Positions 32,098 to 40,600 of a stretch of DNA of 53,923 bases are shown here, piece after piece. The position numbers and the translations under genes were made by a program. Every line of letters begins with the position of its first letter. Position 1 is the first letter of the stretch. Source of the DNA: an uncultured Bacteroidales bacterium (lineage in GTDB: Bacteria > Bacteroidota > Bacteroidia > Bacteroidales > Paludibacteraceae). The DNA lies in the NCBI GenBank assembly GCA_946614295.1, contig CAMOGT010000008.1, positions 1-53,923 on the forward strand. Direction: 5' to 3'. Under the pieces are notes generated by a model. The model did no database searches and was not told the DNA's origin. It saw only the letters and a program-made list of their open reading frames with translations.

Positions 32098-33123
32098 ATG
32101 ATTATACGTAGCAAAGCACCTTTACGGTTGGGTCTCGCGGGCGGAGGCACCGATGTGTCCCCTTATTCGGATATGTATGGCGGCAGTATTCTCAACGCTA
32201 CTATCTCCCTATACGCCTATACGACCATAGAACCTTTGAATAACGGCAAGATCGTTTTCTCCAGCCCGGATGCCGGCTTGGAGGAAGTGTATGATGCGCA
32301 GGAAGAGTTGGATACCAACGGTTATTTCGTATTGGCTAAAGGCGTCTATAACCGCATTGTGAGAGATTTTGCGCATACTCCCCTCTCCTTCCGCATCACC
32401 AGCCATGTCGATTCGCCGGCAGGAAGCGGTCTGGGCACCAGCAGTACGCTGGTTGTCAGTATTGTAGGGGCGTTTGCAGAATGGCTGAAACTGCCGCTGG
32501 GCGAGTACGATATTGCGCGTCTGGCGTATGAGATTGAGCGTGTCGATCTCCGGATGGCGGGAGGAAAACAAGACCAGTATGCCGCTACCTTCGGAGGATT
32601 TAACTTCATGCAGTTTCTGCCGGACGACAAGGTGATTGTCAACCCACTGCGTATCCGTCAGCGCTATCAGGACGAGCTTGCCCACAACCTGTTGCTGTAT
32701 TATACCGAGACAAGTCATGTCAGCGCAGAGATTATCCAGGGACAGATTGACAACGTGCGCGCGAACAACACCTCTTCCATTGAGGCTATGCACCGGCTCA
32801 AGGAGCAAGCCGCGAAGATGAAAGAGCACCTCCTACGCGGAGACATTGATACGATCGGCGAGATTCTGAACGAAGGATGGGAAGAGAAGAAAAAAACCGC
32901 CAAACGGATCTCCAACCCGCTTCTGGAGGACATCTACACCACGGCTATCGCTGCCGGCGCTACAGGAGGAAAAGTCAGCGGAGCCGGAGGAGGAGGATTT
33001 ATGTTCTTCTACTGCCCGGGCACCAGCCGTTACGCCGTAGAAAAAGCCTTATGCAGCAAGTTTGCAGGCCAAGTCAAAAGATATGAATTTACACAGGAAG
33101 GACTAAAAACATGGACACTGTAA
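32098..33123 (+). CDS. hddA: D-glycero-alpha-D-manno-heptose-7-phosphate kinase
   Basis: GHMP-type kinase that makes heptose 1,7-bisphosphate of the alpha series. Of the 341 residues, the N-terminus IIRSKAPLRLGLAGGGTDVS (2-21) is the family signature, the ATP loop is DSPAGSGLGTSSTLVVS (about 104-120), and the third motif GGKVSGAGGGGFMFFY lies at about 287-302. It overlaps gmhA by 13 bases and lies in a complete GDP-heptose gene set, which supports HddA over other sugar GHMP kinases such as fucokinase-like proteins. Confidence 0.88.
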   Translation: MIIRSKAPLRLGLAGGGTDVSPYSDMYGGSILNATISLYAYTTIEPLNNGKIVFSSPDAGLEEVYDAQEELDTNGYFVLAKGVYNRIVRDFAHTPLSFRITSHVDSPAGSGLGTSSTLVVSIVGAFAEWLKLPLGEYDIARLAYEIERVDLRMAGGKQDQYAATFGGFNFMQFLPDDKVIVNPLRIRQRYQDELAHNLLLYYTETSHVSAEIIQGQIDNVRANNTSSIEAMHRLKEQAAKMKEHLLRGDIDTIGEILNEGWEEKKKTAKRISNPLLEDIYTTAIAAGATGGKVSGAGGGGFMFFYCPGTSRYAVEKALCSKFAGQVKRYEFTQEGLKTWTL

Positions 33124-33689
33124 TCCGTTCGATAGAAGCAAGTATAAAAGCCAAGCAGGCATTGCTGGCGGACAAAAAAAGAGTAGCCGCTATCCGCGCT
33201 GCTGCCGAGACGCTCATCCGGTCCCTCAAAGAGGGACATCGCGTGCTCTGGTGCGGAAACGGAGGCAGCGCAGCCGACGCACAACATTTGGCAGCCGAGT
33301 TATCCGGACGGTTCTATTACGACCGTCCGCCCCTGAACTCCGAGGCGCTGCACTGCAATACCTCATACCTCACGGCAGTAGCTAACGACTATGGCTACGA
33401 TCTGATCTACTCACGTATGATCAACGGCGCGTGTCACGCGGGCGATGTGCTGGTCGGCATCAGTACCAGCGGTAACTCCGAGAATATCTATAACGCCTTT
33501 GTCAAGGCGCGCGAACTCGGTGTCACTACCATCGCCATGACCGGAGAAAGCGGAGGGAAGATGAAAGAGATGGCGGATATATTGCTGAACGTACCTTCTA
33601 CCGACACCCCGCGAATCCAGGAGTGCCATATTCTGATCGGGCACATCATTTGCGAAATAGTGGAAAAAGAGATGTTCCCCCGTGATTAA
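33111..33689 (+). CDS. gmhA: Sedoheptulose-7-phosphate isomerase (SIS)
   Basis: Cytosolic isomerase converting sedoheptulose 7-phosphate to D-glycero-D-manno-heptose 7-phosphate, first step of the heptose pathway. The 192-residue SIS protein shows LWCGNGGSAADAQHLAAEL near residues 46-64, GISTSGNSENI near 117 and a C-terminal ECHILIGHIICEIVE. It overlaps hddA (13 bases) and the next gene (8 bases). Confidence 0.92.
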   Translation: MDTVIRSIEASIKAKQALLADKKRVAAIRAAAETLIRSLKEGHRVLWCGNGGSAADAQHLAAELSGRFYYDRPPLNSEALHCNTSYLTAVANDYGYDLIYSRMINGACHAGDVLVGISTSGNSENIYNAFVKARELGVTTIAMTGESGGKMKEMADILLNVPSTDTPRIQECHILIGHIICEIVEKEMFPRD

Positions 33690-34899
33690 AGAAGCCGTCA
33701 TATTAGCCGGCGGATTTGGCACACGGCTCAGCCATGTGCTGGGTAATGTTCCCAAACCGATGGCGCCTGTGTATGGCAAACCTTTCCTCTGTTACGTACT
33801 GGATCGGTTAGCCGATGCCGGCGTGGAACGGGTAGTCATGGCCACGGGATACAAACATGAGTGCATCGCCTCGTATTTCGGTCCCCGATACCGCCGTTTG
33901 GAGATCGTCTATTCGCAGGAAACGGAGCCCCTTTTCACAGGTGGCGCTATCGTACAAGCTGCGCGGAAAACCACCGGTGAATCGTTCCTTGTGGTAAACG
34001 GCGACACCTTGTTTGATATTGACTTTTCCGCCTTTGCGCAGTTCCACCGGAAGAACGGTTCACCCGTTTCCATCGCCCTACGCAGGGTAGAAGACACCGG
34101 GCGGTACGGAGCCGTAGAGACCGATGGCACACGCATTCTCAGTTTCCGGGAGAAAGAGAGCAGCGCCGGCGCAGGGGTGATCAACGGAGGCATATATGCC
34201 ATCCGCCGGGAGTGGTTGCTCCAACAGAAGTTCCCGAAAAAATTCTCCTTTGAGAAAGAACTCCTCCAACCGCTTGCCCCCGAGGGGATTTTGAGCGGTT
34301 TGGCGTTTGAGAGTTATTTTATAGACATCGGTGTACCGGACGATTATTACCGGGCGCAGAAAGAGTTCCGTGCACTTTTCCCGGAAGACCAATATCTGTT
34401 CTTAGACCGCGACGGGGTGTTGAACAAACATCTCCCGGGCGACTATGTGCGCCGGTGGAATATGTGGGAATGGTTACCCGGCGTACTGTCCAAAACGGCT
34501 GAGTTAGCCGGCCGCTATGCGCGTATATTCATTGTATCGAACCAGCAGGGAGTGGGCAAAGGACTGTTTACGGACGCCGATCTGCAAGAGGTGCACGCGT
34601 ACATGCTCCGCGACATAGAGAATGCCGGCGGAAGGATAGATAAGATTTACGTGTGTACCGCATTGGCAGAGAGTCACAGCCCGGACCGCAAACCCGAGAC
34701 AGGAATGGCGCTACAGGCAAAGAGGGATTTCCCCGAAGTGGATTTTCACAAAAGCGTAATGGTGGGAGACAGTTTGTCGGATATGCAGTTCGGCTACCGT
34801 TGCGGTATGCGTTGCGTCTATCTCACGAACGGAAAAGATGTTCCGGCAGAAATCAGGGACTATACCGATATCACTCTGCCAAATCTTCCTTGTATGTAA
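33682..34899 (+). CDS. Fused heptose-1-P guanylyltransferase and GmhB phosphatase
   Basis: A 405-residue bifunctional protein. Residues 1-232 are a sugar nucleotidyltransferase (VILAGGFGTRLSHVLGNVPKP near the start, here LAGGFGTRL at 6-14, and VVNGDTLFDIDF near 107), matching HddC. Residues about 235-400 are a HAD-IIIA phosphatase (LFLDRDGVLNKH near 238-249, IVSNQQGVGKGLF near 285), matching GmhB. It would dephosphorylate heptose 1,7-bisphosphate and then activate heptose 1-phosphate with GTP. The start is GTG 33682. The 3' end overlaps convergent ispD by 29 bases. Confidence 0.9.
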   Translation: MIKEAVILAGGFGTRLSHVLGNVPKPMAPVYGKPFLCYVLDRLADAGVERVVMATGYKHECIASYFGPRYRRLEIVYSQETEPLFTGGAIVQAARKTTGESFLVVNGDTLFDIDFSAFAQFHRKNGSPVSIALRRVEDTGRYGAVETDGTRILSFREKESSAGAGVINGGIYAIRREWLLQQKFPKKFSFEKELLQPLAPEGILSGLAFESYFIDIGVPDDYYRAQKEFRALFPEDQYLFLDRDGVLNKHLPGDYVRRWNMWEWLPGVLSKTAELAGRYARIFIVSNQQGVGKGLFTDADLQEVHAYMLRDIENAGGRIDKIYVCTALAESHSPDRKPETGMALQAKRDFPEVDFHKSVMVGDSLSDMQFGYRCGMRCVYLTNGKDVPAEIRDYTDITLPNLPCM

Positions 34900-35551
34900 T
34901 CTTTCTATTCTGCTCCTCGCCGGGGACGATGAAGACAGGTGTCTCCGGCATGTAGCGATACACGATTCCCACATCGTCCGTTGCCGCTATATTGCCCTTT
35001 TGGAGTGCGCGTTCAAAAGCCTCAGCAATCGTTGACAGCCGGAATGCCTGCGGAGTCTGTGCCCTCCAAACGGTATCGCGCGAAGGCATGGACGTCAGGC
35101 GGTTGCGGTCGGTTATATAGATTGTGTCCGTGGAGGGTACCGCCACAGTGACGGCTTCGTGCTCCTGCAGCGCTTGGCACACATCGGCGATGATGCGTTG
35201 GGACACATAAGGTCGTGCGGCGTCATGGAGCAGGAGGGAGACTGCGTCATTTGAAGATTCCGCAGTATAGGTCTTAATAGCGTTATAGGACGACTCCCAT
35301 CGTTCGGCACCTCCGGGGATGATTTTTGTCAGTTTCCGCCAATGGTTATTTTGGCATAATTTTTGTAGAGAAGAAATGTGCTCAGGGTGCATCACCACGG
35401 CGATCTCGTCAATGTCCGGCGCAAGCTCAAAAGCATCGATGGAGTGCTCGAGGATCGAGCGCCCGTCAGCAAGAGGCAAGAGTTGTTTCGGGGTTTCTCC
35501 CCCCACTCTGCTGCCGATTCCGCCGGCTAATATGACTGCAATATTGTACAT
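34871..35551 (-). CDS. ispD: MEP cytidylyltransferase
   Basis: Third enzyme of the non-mevalonate isoprenoid pathway, joining CTP and methylerythritol 4-phosphate. The 226-residue protein has LAGGIGSRVGGETPKQLLPL (8-27), LLHDAARPYVS (about 104-114) and ATDDVGIVYR near 193-202, all typical of IspD. The related TarI/Bcs1 group for teichoic-acid-like polymers is less likely because no partner reductase is present. A long 11-nt array lies just upstream. The 3' end overlaps the heptose fusion gene. Confidence 0.9.
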   Translation of the reverse strand: MYNIAVILAGGIGSRVGGETPKQLLPLADGRSILEHSIDAFELAPDIDEIAVVMHPEHISSLQKLCQNNHWRKLTKIIPGGAERWESSYNAIKTYTAESSNDAVSLLLHDAARPYVSQRIIADVCQALQEHEAVTVAVPSTDTIYITDRNRLTSMPSRDTVWRAQTPQAFRLSTIAEAFERALQKGNIAATDDVGIVYRYMPETPVFIVPGEEQNRKITYKEDLAE

Positions 35552-35560
35552 TTCTTTTCC

Positions 35561-35736
35561 CTTATAGTTATCCTATAGTGTGGTAGGCTGAATATCTAAC
35601 GAACCTCCAACTTATCTCTAACTTATCTCTAACGATTGGACCGATTTTCATCCGATTTTCTATCGGTTTTCAGTCGGTTTTCAGTCGGTTTTCAGTCGAT
35701 TTTCAGCCGATTGTTATTCTATCGTTATTCTTTCGG
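35561..35736. repeat. 16-unit drifting 11-nt array between ispD and thiL
   Basis: In one phase from 35561: CTTATAGTTAT, CCTATAGTGTG, GTAGGCTGAAT, ATCTAACGAAC, CTCCAACTTAT, CTCTAACTTAT, CTCTAACGATT, GGACCGATTTT, CATCCGATTTT, CTATCGGTTTT, CAGTCGGTTTT, CAGTCGGTTTT, CAGTCGATTTT, CAGCCGATTGT, TATTCTATCGT, TATTCTTTCGG. Each unit resembles its neighbours while the ends share nothing. The array fills the whole gap and runs into the last codons and stop of thiL. Confidence 0.9.
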
Positions 35737-36759
35737 TTCCTCAAAGGCGTTCCATCCTTGCGCCTTTAGGGATATCTCTTCTCCGTTACGGCCGATGAGG
35801 TTGCATCCGTACTCGGGTTTGGTGATGTGACCAATGATGTAGAGGTCGTCCACGGGGATGAGTTTCTCGTAGTCGTCGAGCGAACACGTAAAGAGGAGTT
35901 CGTAATCCTCCCCGCCGTTGAGGGCGCAGGTGACGATATTGAGGTTCATCTCCTCTGCGAGTGCCGCTGCTTGGTAATCAATGGGCAGTTTGTCCTCATA
36001 TACGCAACAACCGACGCCGGACTGGGTGCATATATGCAGCAATTCGGAGGAAAGTCCGTCCGAGACATCCATCATCGCAGTGGGTTTGACCCCCGCTTTG
36101 CGGAGGGATTCGAGGATGTCACGCCTTGCCTCGGGTTTGAGCTGGCGTTCCAACAAATACTCCTTGCCAACGAAGGCTTCCTGGGCTTTCTCCTGATTGC
36201 CCACGAGACGCTCACGTTCGAGCAACTGGAGCCCCATATACGCCGTTCCGAGATTTCCGGAAACGCAGATGAGGTCGTTCAGCTTGGCACCGTTACGATA
36301 GACGATGTCTTTGGCAGCCGCTGTTCCGAGGCAGGTGATGGAGATGGTCAGTCCGGTCATGGACGCGCAGGTGTCTCCGCCGACGAGATCAACGTTGTAC
36401 CGCTCGCACGCCAGACGAATACCCGAATAGAGCGCCTCTATATCCTCCACCGAAAAGCGCCTACTGATACCGAGCGAGACAGTGATTTGAGTCGGAGTAC
36501 CGTTCATGGCGTAAATGTCGGAGAAATTAACCACCGCTGCCTTGTACCCCAGGTGCTTGAGGGGCACATACTCGAGGTTGAAATGAATGCCCTCGAGGAG
36601 CATGTCTGTGGTCATCAGGACTTTCTTGGAACCGAAGTCCATCACGGCACAATCGTCTCCGATGGATTTCTTAGTCGAAGGCTGGACGGTTTTGAGGTCC
36701 TTGGTAAGATGTTTGATGAGTCCGAACTCACCGTATTTGGATATTTCTGTTCTTGCCAT
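35725..36759 (-). CDS. thiL: Thiamine-monophosphate kinase
   Basis: Phosphorylates thiamine monophosphate to the diphosphate cofactor. The 344-residue protein follows the AIR synthase/ThiL fold: SIGDDCAVMDFG (about 32-43) and TTDMLLEGIHFNLE (about 50-63) form the metal and ATP site, LVGGDTCAS lies near 121 and MMDVSDGLSSELLHI near 220. No other thiamine gene or TPP riboswitch is visible nearby. The C-terminal codons EEPKE lie within the 11-nt array. It is divergent from ruvA. Confidence 0.93.
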   Translation of the reverse strand: MARTEISKYGEFGLIKHLTKDLKTVQPSTKKSIGDDCAVMDFGSKKVLMTTDMLLEGIHFNLEYVPLKHLGYKAAVVNFSDIYAMNGTPTQITVSLGISRRFSVEDIEALYSGIRLACERYNVDLVGGDTCASMTGLTISITCLGTAAAKDIVYRNGAKLNDLICVSGNLGTAYMGLQLLERERLVGNQEKAQEAFVGKEYLLERQLKPEARRDILESLRKAGVKPTAMMDVSDGLSSELLHICTQSGVGCCVYEDKLPIDYQAAALAEEMNLNIVTCALNGGEDYELLFTCSLDDYEKLIPVDDLYIIGHITKPEYGCNLIGRNGEEISLKAQGWNAFEEPKE

Positions 36760-36868
36760 ACGTGCACAAAATTAGCGTACAAAATTACAAAAATTTGCTG
36801 AAAACGAAAAACAAAAGTGTTAAATTTTACGAAAATGAGCACTTTTTTGCACTAAAATGCTTGCGCGC

Positions 36869-36899
36869 TTGCGTATATGGAAAAAATGTAGTATCTTTG
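36869..36899 (+). promoter_or_regulatory. Promoter of ruvA-sprA
   Basis: TTG (36869-36871) and TATCTTTG (36892-36899) are 20 bp apart. Transcription would start near 36905 and could serve ruvA, sprA and the genes behind. Confidence 0.7.
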
Positions 36900-36916
36900 T
36901 ACGCTTTTTGTGTATA

Positions 36917-36933
36917 GCCGGATAAAATCCGGC
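36917..36933 (+). promoter_or_regulatory. Hairpin in the ruvA leader
   Basis: GCCGGAT and ATCCGGC form a perfect 7-bp stem with an AAA loop about 12 nt after the predicted transcription start. It has no T-run after it, so it is more likely an mRNA 5'-end stabiliser or a protein site than a terminator. Confidence 0.5.
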
Positions 36934-36994
36934 AGAACAAACATACAGGACTCACGCAAAAATGCGCGAGAACAGAACAAAGAAAATACAGACA

Positions 36995-37627
36995 ATGATT
37001 GAATATATCAAAGGAATATTAACAGATCTGAATCCGACGGAAGCTGTTTTAGAGGCTGCCGGTATAGGTTACGGAATTGCTATCACACTGCCGGGTTATA
37101 GCGCGCTGGTGGGAAAAGAGGCTAACGGCGAAGGGTCGGAGGCTAAAGGCGAGGTGGTGAAGTTGTTTATCACGGAGATTATCCGCGAGGACACACACGA
37201 GATTTACGGCTTTGTCACCAAGGCGGAGCGCCAACTCTTTGAGCTCCTCATGACGGTGAGCGGCGTGGGTGCTGCTACCGCGCGGATGATCATGAGCGCG
37301 TTCAGCGCCGAGGAACTGCGGATGCTGATTGCCACGGGCAACGCCAAAGCCATGGCGAAAGTGAAGGGGCTGGGACCGAAGACCGCACAGCGAATTATCG
37401 TGGACCTGAAGGACAAGGCACTCAAGCTGGACCTCGGTGGTGACCCGACGGAGATTCCGATGTTAGACGTAGAAGCCGACACAGGCGTGAAAGCCGAGGC
37501 AGTAAGCGCACTGACGATGTTAGGCTTCCCGGCAGCGGCAAGCGGAAAGGCGGTGGACAAGATTCTTAAGAACAACCCCGCACTCAAAGTGGAGGCAGTG
37601 ATCCGGGAGGCACTGAAAATGCTCTGA
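36995..37627 (+). CDS. ruvA: Holliday junction helicase subunit RuvA
   Basis: Binds four-way DNA junctions and guides RuvB. The 210-residue protein has the OB fold (1-75), tandem helix-hairpin-helix motifs (VSGVGAATARMIMSAFS and VKGLGPKTAQRIIVDLK) and the C-terminal RuvB-binding domain (about 160-210). I start it at ATG 36995 (MIEYIKG), the family start, rather than at 36962. Residues about 42-53 (EANGEGSEAKGE) come from a duplicated 15-nt unit and lengthen an OB-fold loop. sprA follows, a gene order seen in other Bacteroidota. Confidence 0.94.
   Translation: MIEYIKGILTDLNPTEAVLEAAGIGYGIAITLPGYSALVGKEANGEGSEAKGEVVKLFITEIIREDTHEIYGFVTKAERQLFELLMTVSGVGAATARMIMSAFSAEELRMLIATGNAKAMAKVKGLGPKTAQRIIVDLKDKALKLDLGGDPTEIPMLDVEADTGVKAEAVSALTMLGFPAAASGKAVDKILKNNPALKVEAVIREALKML
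37118..37153 (+). repeat. In-frame direct repeat in ruvA
   Basis: GAGGCTAACGGCGAA (37118-37132) and GAGGCTAAAGGCGAG (37139-37153) are 21 nt apart and encode EANGE and EAKGE. Confidence 0.7.
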
Positions 37628-37630
37628 CAG

Positions 37631-37672
37631 GCCGCTTCGCCCAAAGACAAAAGACCGCAGGCTATGCCTGCT
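37631..37672 (+). repeat. Palindromic elements between ruvA and sprA
   Basis: A diverged short unit GGCCGCTTCGCCCAAAGAC, then GACCGCAGGC-TAT-GCCTGCT (37653-37672, 6-bp stem GCAGGC/GCCTGC). It begins 3 nt after the ruvA stop. The ATG at 37664 used for sprA is made of loop and stem bases of the second unit. Confidence 0.8.
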
Positions 37673-40600
37673 AAAAGAACAAAGACGATTTTGTATAAGC
37701 AAATACGATATATATTACTGATTAGTCTGATTCTGTGGTTGCCGATGGTCACCACGGGCGGTTTTGCGCAGACCAGAGGTAAGAGCCTGAAGGAGTTGAT
37801 TGCAGAGGAGAAAGCCCAAAAGGAAGCCGAGAAAGCCGCCCGCGAAGCGGAGAAAGCGAAGGAGAAAGAAGAAGAGGCCAAACGCGAAGCGGCACGAAAG
37901 GCACGCCAAGAGAGAACGAAGGCTGCACTCCAGGATAACGGAGAAGAGGGGACTACGAAGACACTCGAAGAGGCAGCGGATTTTGTGACGGAGACCGACA
38001 GCAGTTACTGGGCTCCGACAAGGGTGAAACAACTCGGTGCACAGAACTTCGGGGAGTTGACAAAACCGGTCAGTTCATTGGATCTTCAGGACCCCAATAA
38101 TATCACCACCACCGTTGAATACAGGCCGGAGACAGGTACGTACGTCATCCGCACCAAACTGGGCGACACGGACATCACAACCCCTTACATGCTCACCCAA
38201 GAGGAGTATAACCACTATGCCGAGCGGCAGATCATGCACCATTACTGGCAGCAGAAAATAGGCGAGGTGGAGCATAACAACGAGTCCAAGTTCGACATCA
38301 CCGACATGAAATTCAACATCGGACCGGCGGACAAAGTGTTCGGCCCGGGCGGTGTACAACTCAAGATGCAGGGGTCTGCGGAGCTGCTCTTCGGATTCAA
38401 GCACCAGTATATTGCGAACCCTTCTCTTACGCTGCGCGCACGCAACAACAACATCTTCGATTTTGACGAGAAGATTCAGGCGAGCATCCAAGGCAAGGTA
38501 GGACAAAAACTGAATTTCAATATGTCCTACAACACCGAGGCCTCATTCGCCTTCGACCAGCAGAACCTCAAACTGAACTACAAGGGTGAAGAGGACGATA
38601 TTATCCAGTCCCTCGAGGCGGGAAACGTGACGATGGATCTGCCTTCGTCCCTCATCCGTGGCAGTCAGGCGCTCTTCGGTATCAAGGCGAACCTGAAATT
38701 CGGCAAGTTGAAGATACAGGCACTCATCTCCCAGCAGAACAGCCAGGCTCAGACGGTGAGCAGCAAGGGCGGCGCGCAGATGACGAAGTTCGACATCTCC
38801 GGCGACAGCTACGACGAGAACCGGCACTTCTTCCTGAGCCATTTCTTCCGCGACCATTATGAAGAGGCCATGGCGAGCGTACCGTACGTGGCGAGCGGCG
38901 CGAAGATTAACAAGATCGAGGTATGGATCACCAACAAACGCGGCAATTACGACCAGGCGCGTAACATAGTAGCCTTCACCGACTTGGGCGAAAGCAGCCT
39001 TCACACGCAGCAAAACTGGGGCGGAACACCCAGAACAGTGCCGGACAACAATGCCAACAACTTATATTCGTTCATCAAGACCACTCCCTTCCGCGACCTC
39101 CAACAGACTTCTACCGTGCTGGAAGGTCAGAACGGAATGGAGGGCGGCAGTGACTTCGAGAAGATCGAGAGTGCGCGTCTGCTGACGAGCAGCGAGTACA
39201 CCCTCAACAGCGCCTTGGGATACATATCTCTCAAATCGGCGCTGAACCAGGACGAGGTGCTCGCCGTAGCATACGAATACACCTATAACGGCCAGGTCTA
39301 TCAGGTCGGTGAGTTCTCTACGGATCAGGTGAGCGACAGTTCCGCCGTAAGTCAGAACAAGGCGGTTGCCTTGGCGCTGAAGATGCTGAAAAGCAGTGCC
39401 AATGCACCGAACAAAAAGAATAAAGGTACGTGGGACCTGATGATGAAAAACATCTATTCTTTAGGTGCCACGAGTATTCAGTCCGACAAGTTCGAGTTGT
39501 ACGTCATGTACCGCAACGACTCGGTAGGAACGGATGTGCAGTACCTCAACGAGGGACCCATCAGCGGTAAGCAGTTACTGCGCGTCATGGACCTGGACCG
39601 CTTGGACCAGAAACATAACGCCAGCCCGGACGGACGGTTCGATTTCTTGGAGGGTATTACGGTTTACTCGAGCGGCGGCAAGATCATCTTCCCCGTTCTC
39701 GAGCCTTTCGGCAGCCACCTGGCGTATATGCTGGGCAACGACAGCCGGCTGGTAAACAAATACTGTTTCCAGGAGTTGTACGACTCCACACTGGTCATTG
39801 CGCAGGAGCTGAGCGAGAAGAACAAATTCCACCTCACCGGTAAATACAAGGGTACCAACGGCAGCGAAATCCGCTTAGGCGCCATGAACGTGCCGCGAGG
39901 TTCGGTTACGGTGACTGCCGGAGGTGCGACCCTCATCGAGAACGTCGATTATACCGTGGACTACACCATGGGAACAGTGACCATCCTCAACACCTCCATT
40001 CTGGAGTCCGGCACGAACGTGGATGTCAAACTGGAGAACCAAAGCACGTTCTCCATGCAGCGCAAGAGCCTCTTCGGAGCGCACCTGGAGTATGAGTTCA
40101 ACAAGGATCTGGTTATCGGCGGAACGATCATGCACCTGCGCGAGCGGCCGTTGACGACCAAGGTGAACACCGGCATGGAGCCCCTCGCGAACACGATCTG
40201 GGGTATCAATGGTAGCTGGAAGACGGAGATGCAGTGGCTGACCAACGCCATCGACAAGATCCCATGGATCACCGCCACAGCTCCTTCCACCTTCCAGATC
40301 AACGCGGAGTTCGCCCACCTCATCCCGGGACACACCCAGGATGTAGGCAAAGTGGGAACCGCGTATATTGATGATTTCGAGAACACGACAACCAACATTG
40401 ATGTCCACTACCCCAGTTACTGGTTCCTGGCATCCACTCCGAGCGTTTTCGCCGAATCGAAGGACATTAACCAGACGAGTTATAACAAGAACCGCGCGCA
40501 CCTGTCATGGTTCTCGGTGGACCCGATCTTCGGTTATCCGCAGACGAACACGCCGGCGCATATCCGCAATGACCTGGCGGCACTGAGCGACCACCGTACG

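Noticed and set aside
36767..36787. Candidate thiL promoter (TAATTTTG on the minus strand, two positions)
   Set aside because: Neither copy has a TTTG element at 19-21 bp, so I did not list it as a feature.
29884..36801. Antisense frames over kdsD (29884-30876) and thiL (35827-36801)
   Set aside because: Both lie opposite well-identified genes and lack starts near any promoter.
35725..36960. TPP riboswitch near thiL
   Set aside because: I see no conserved TPP-aptamer stem sequences upstream of thiL on the minus strand.
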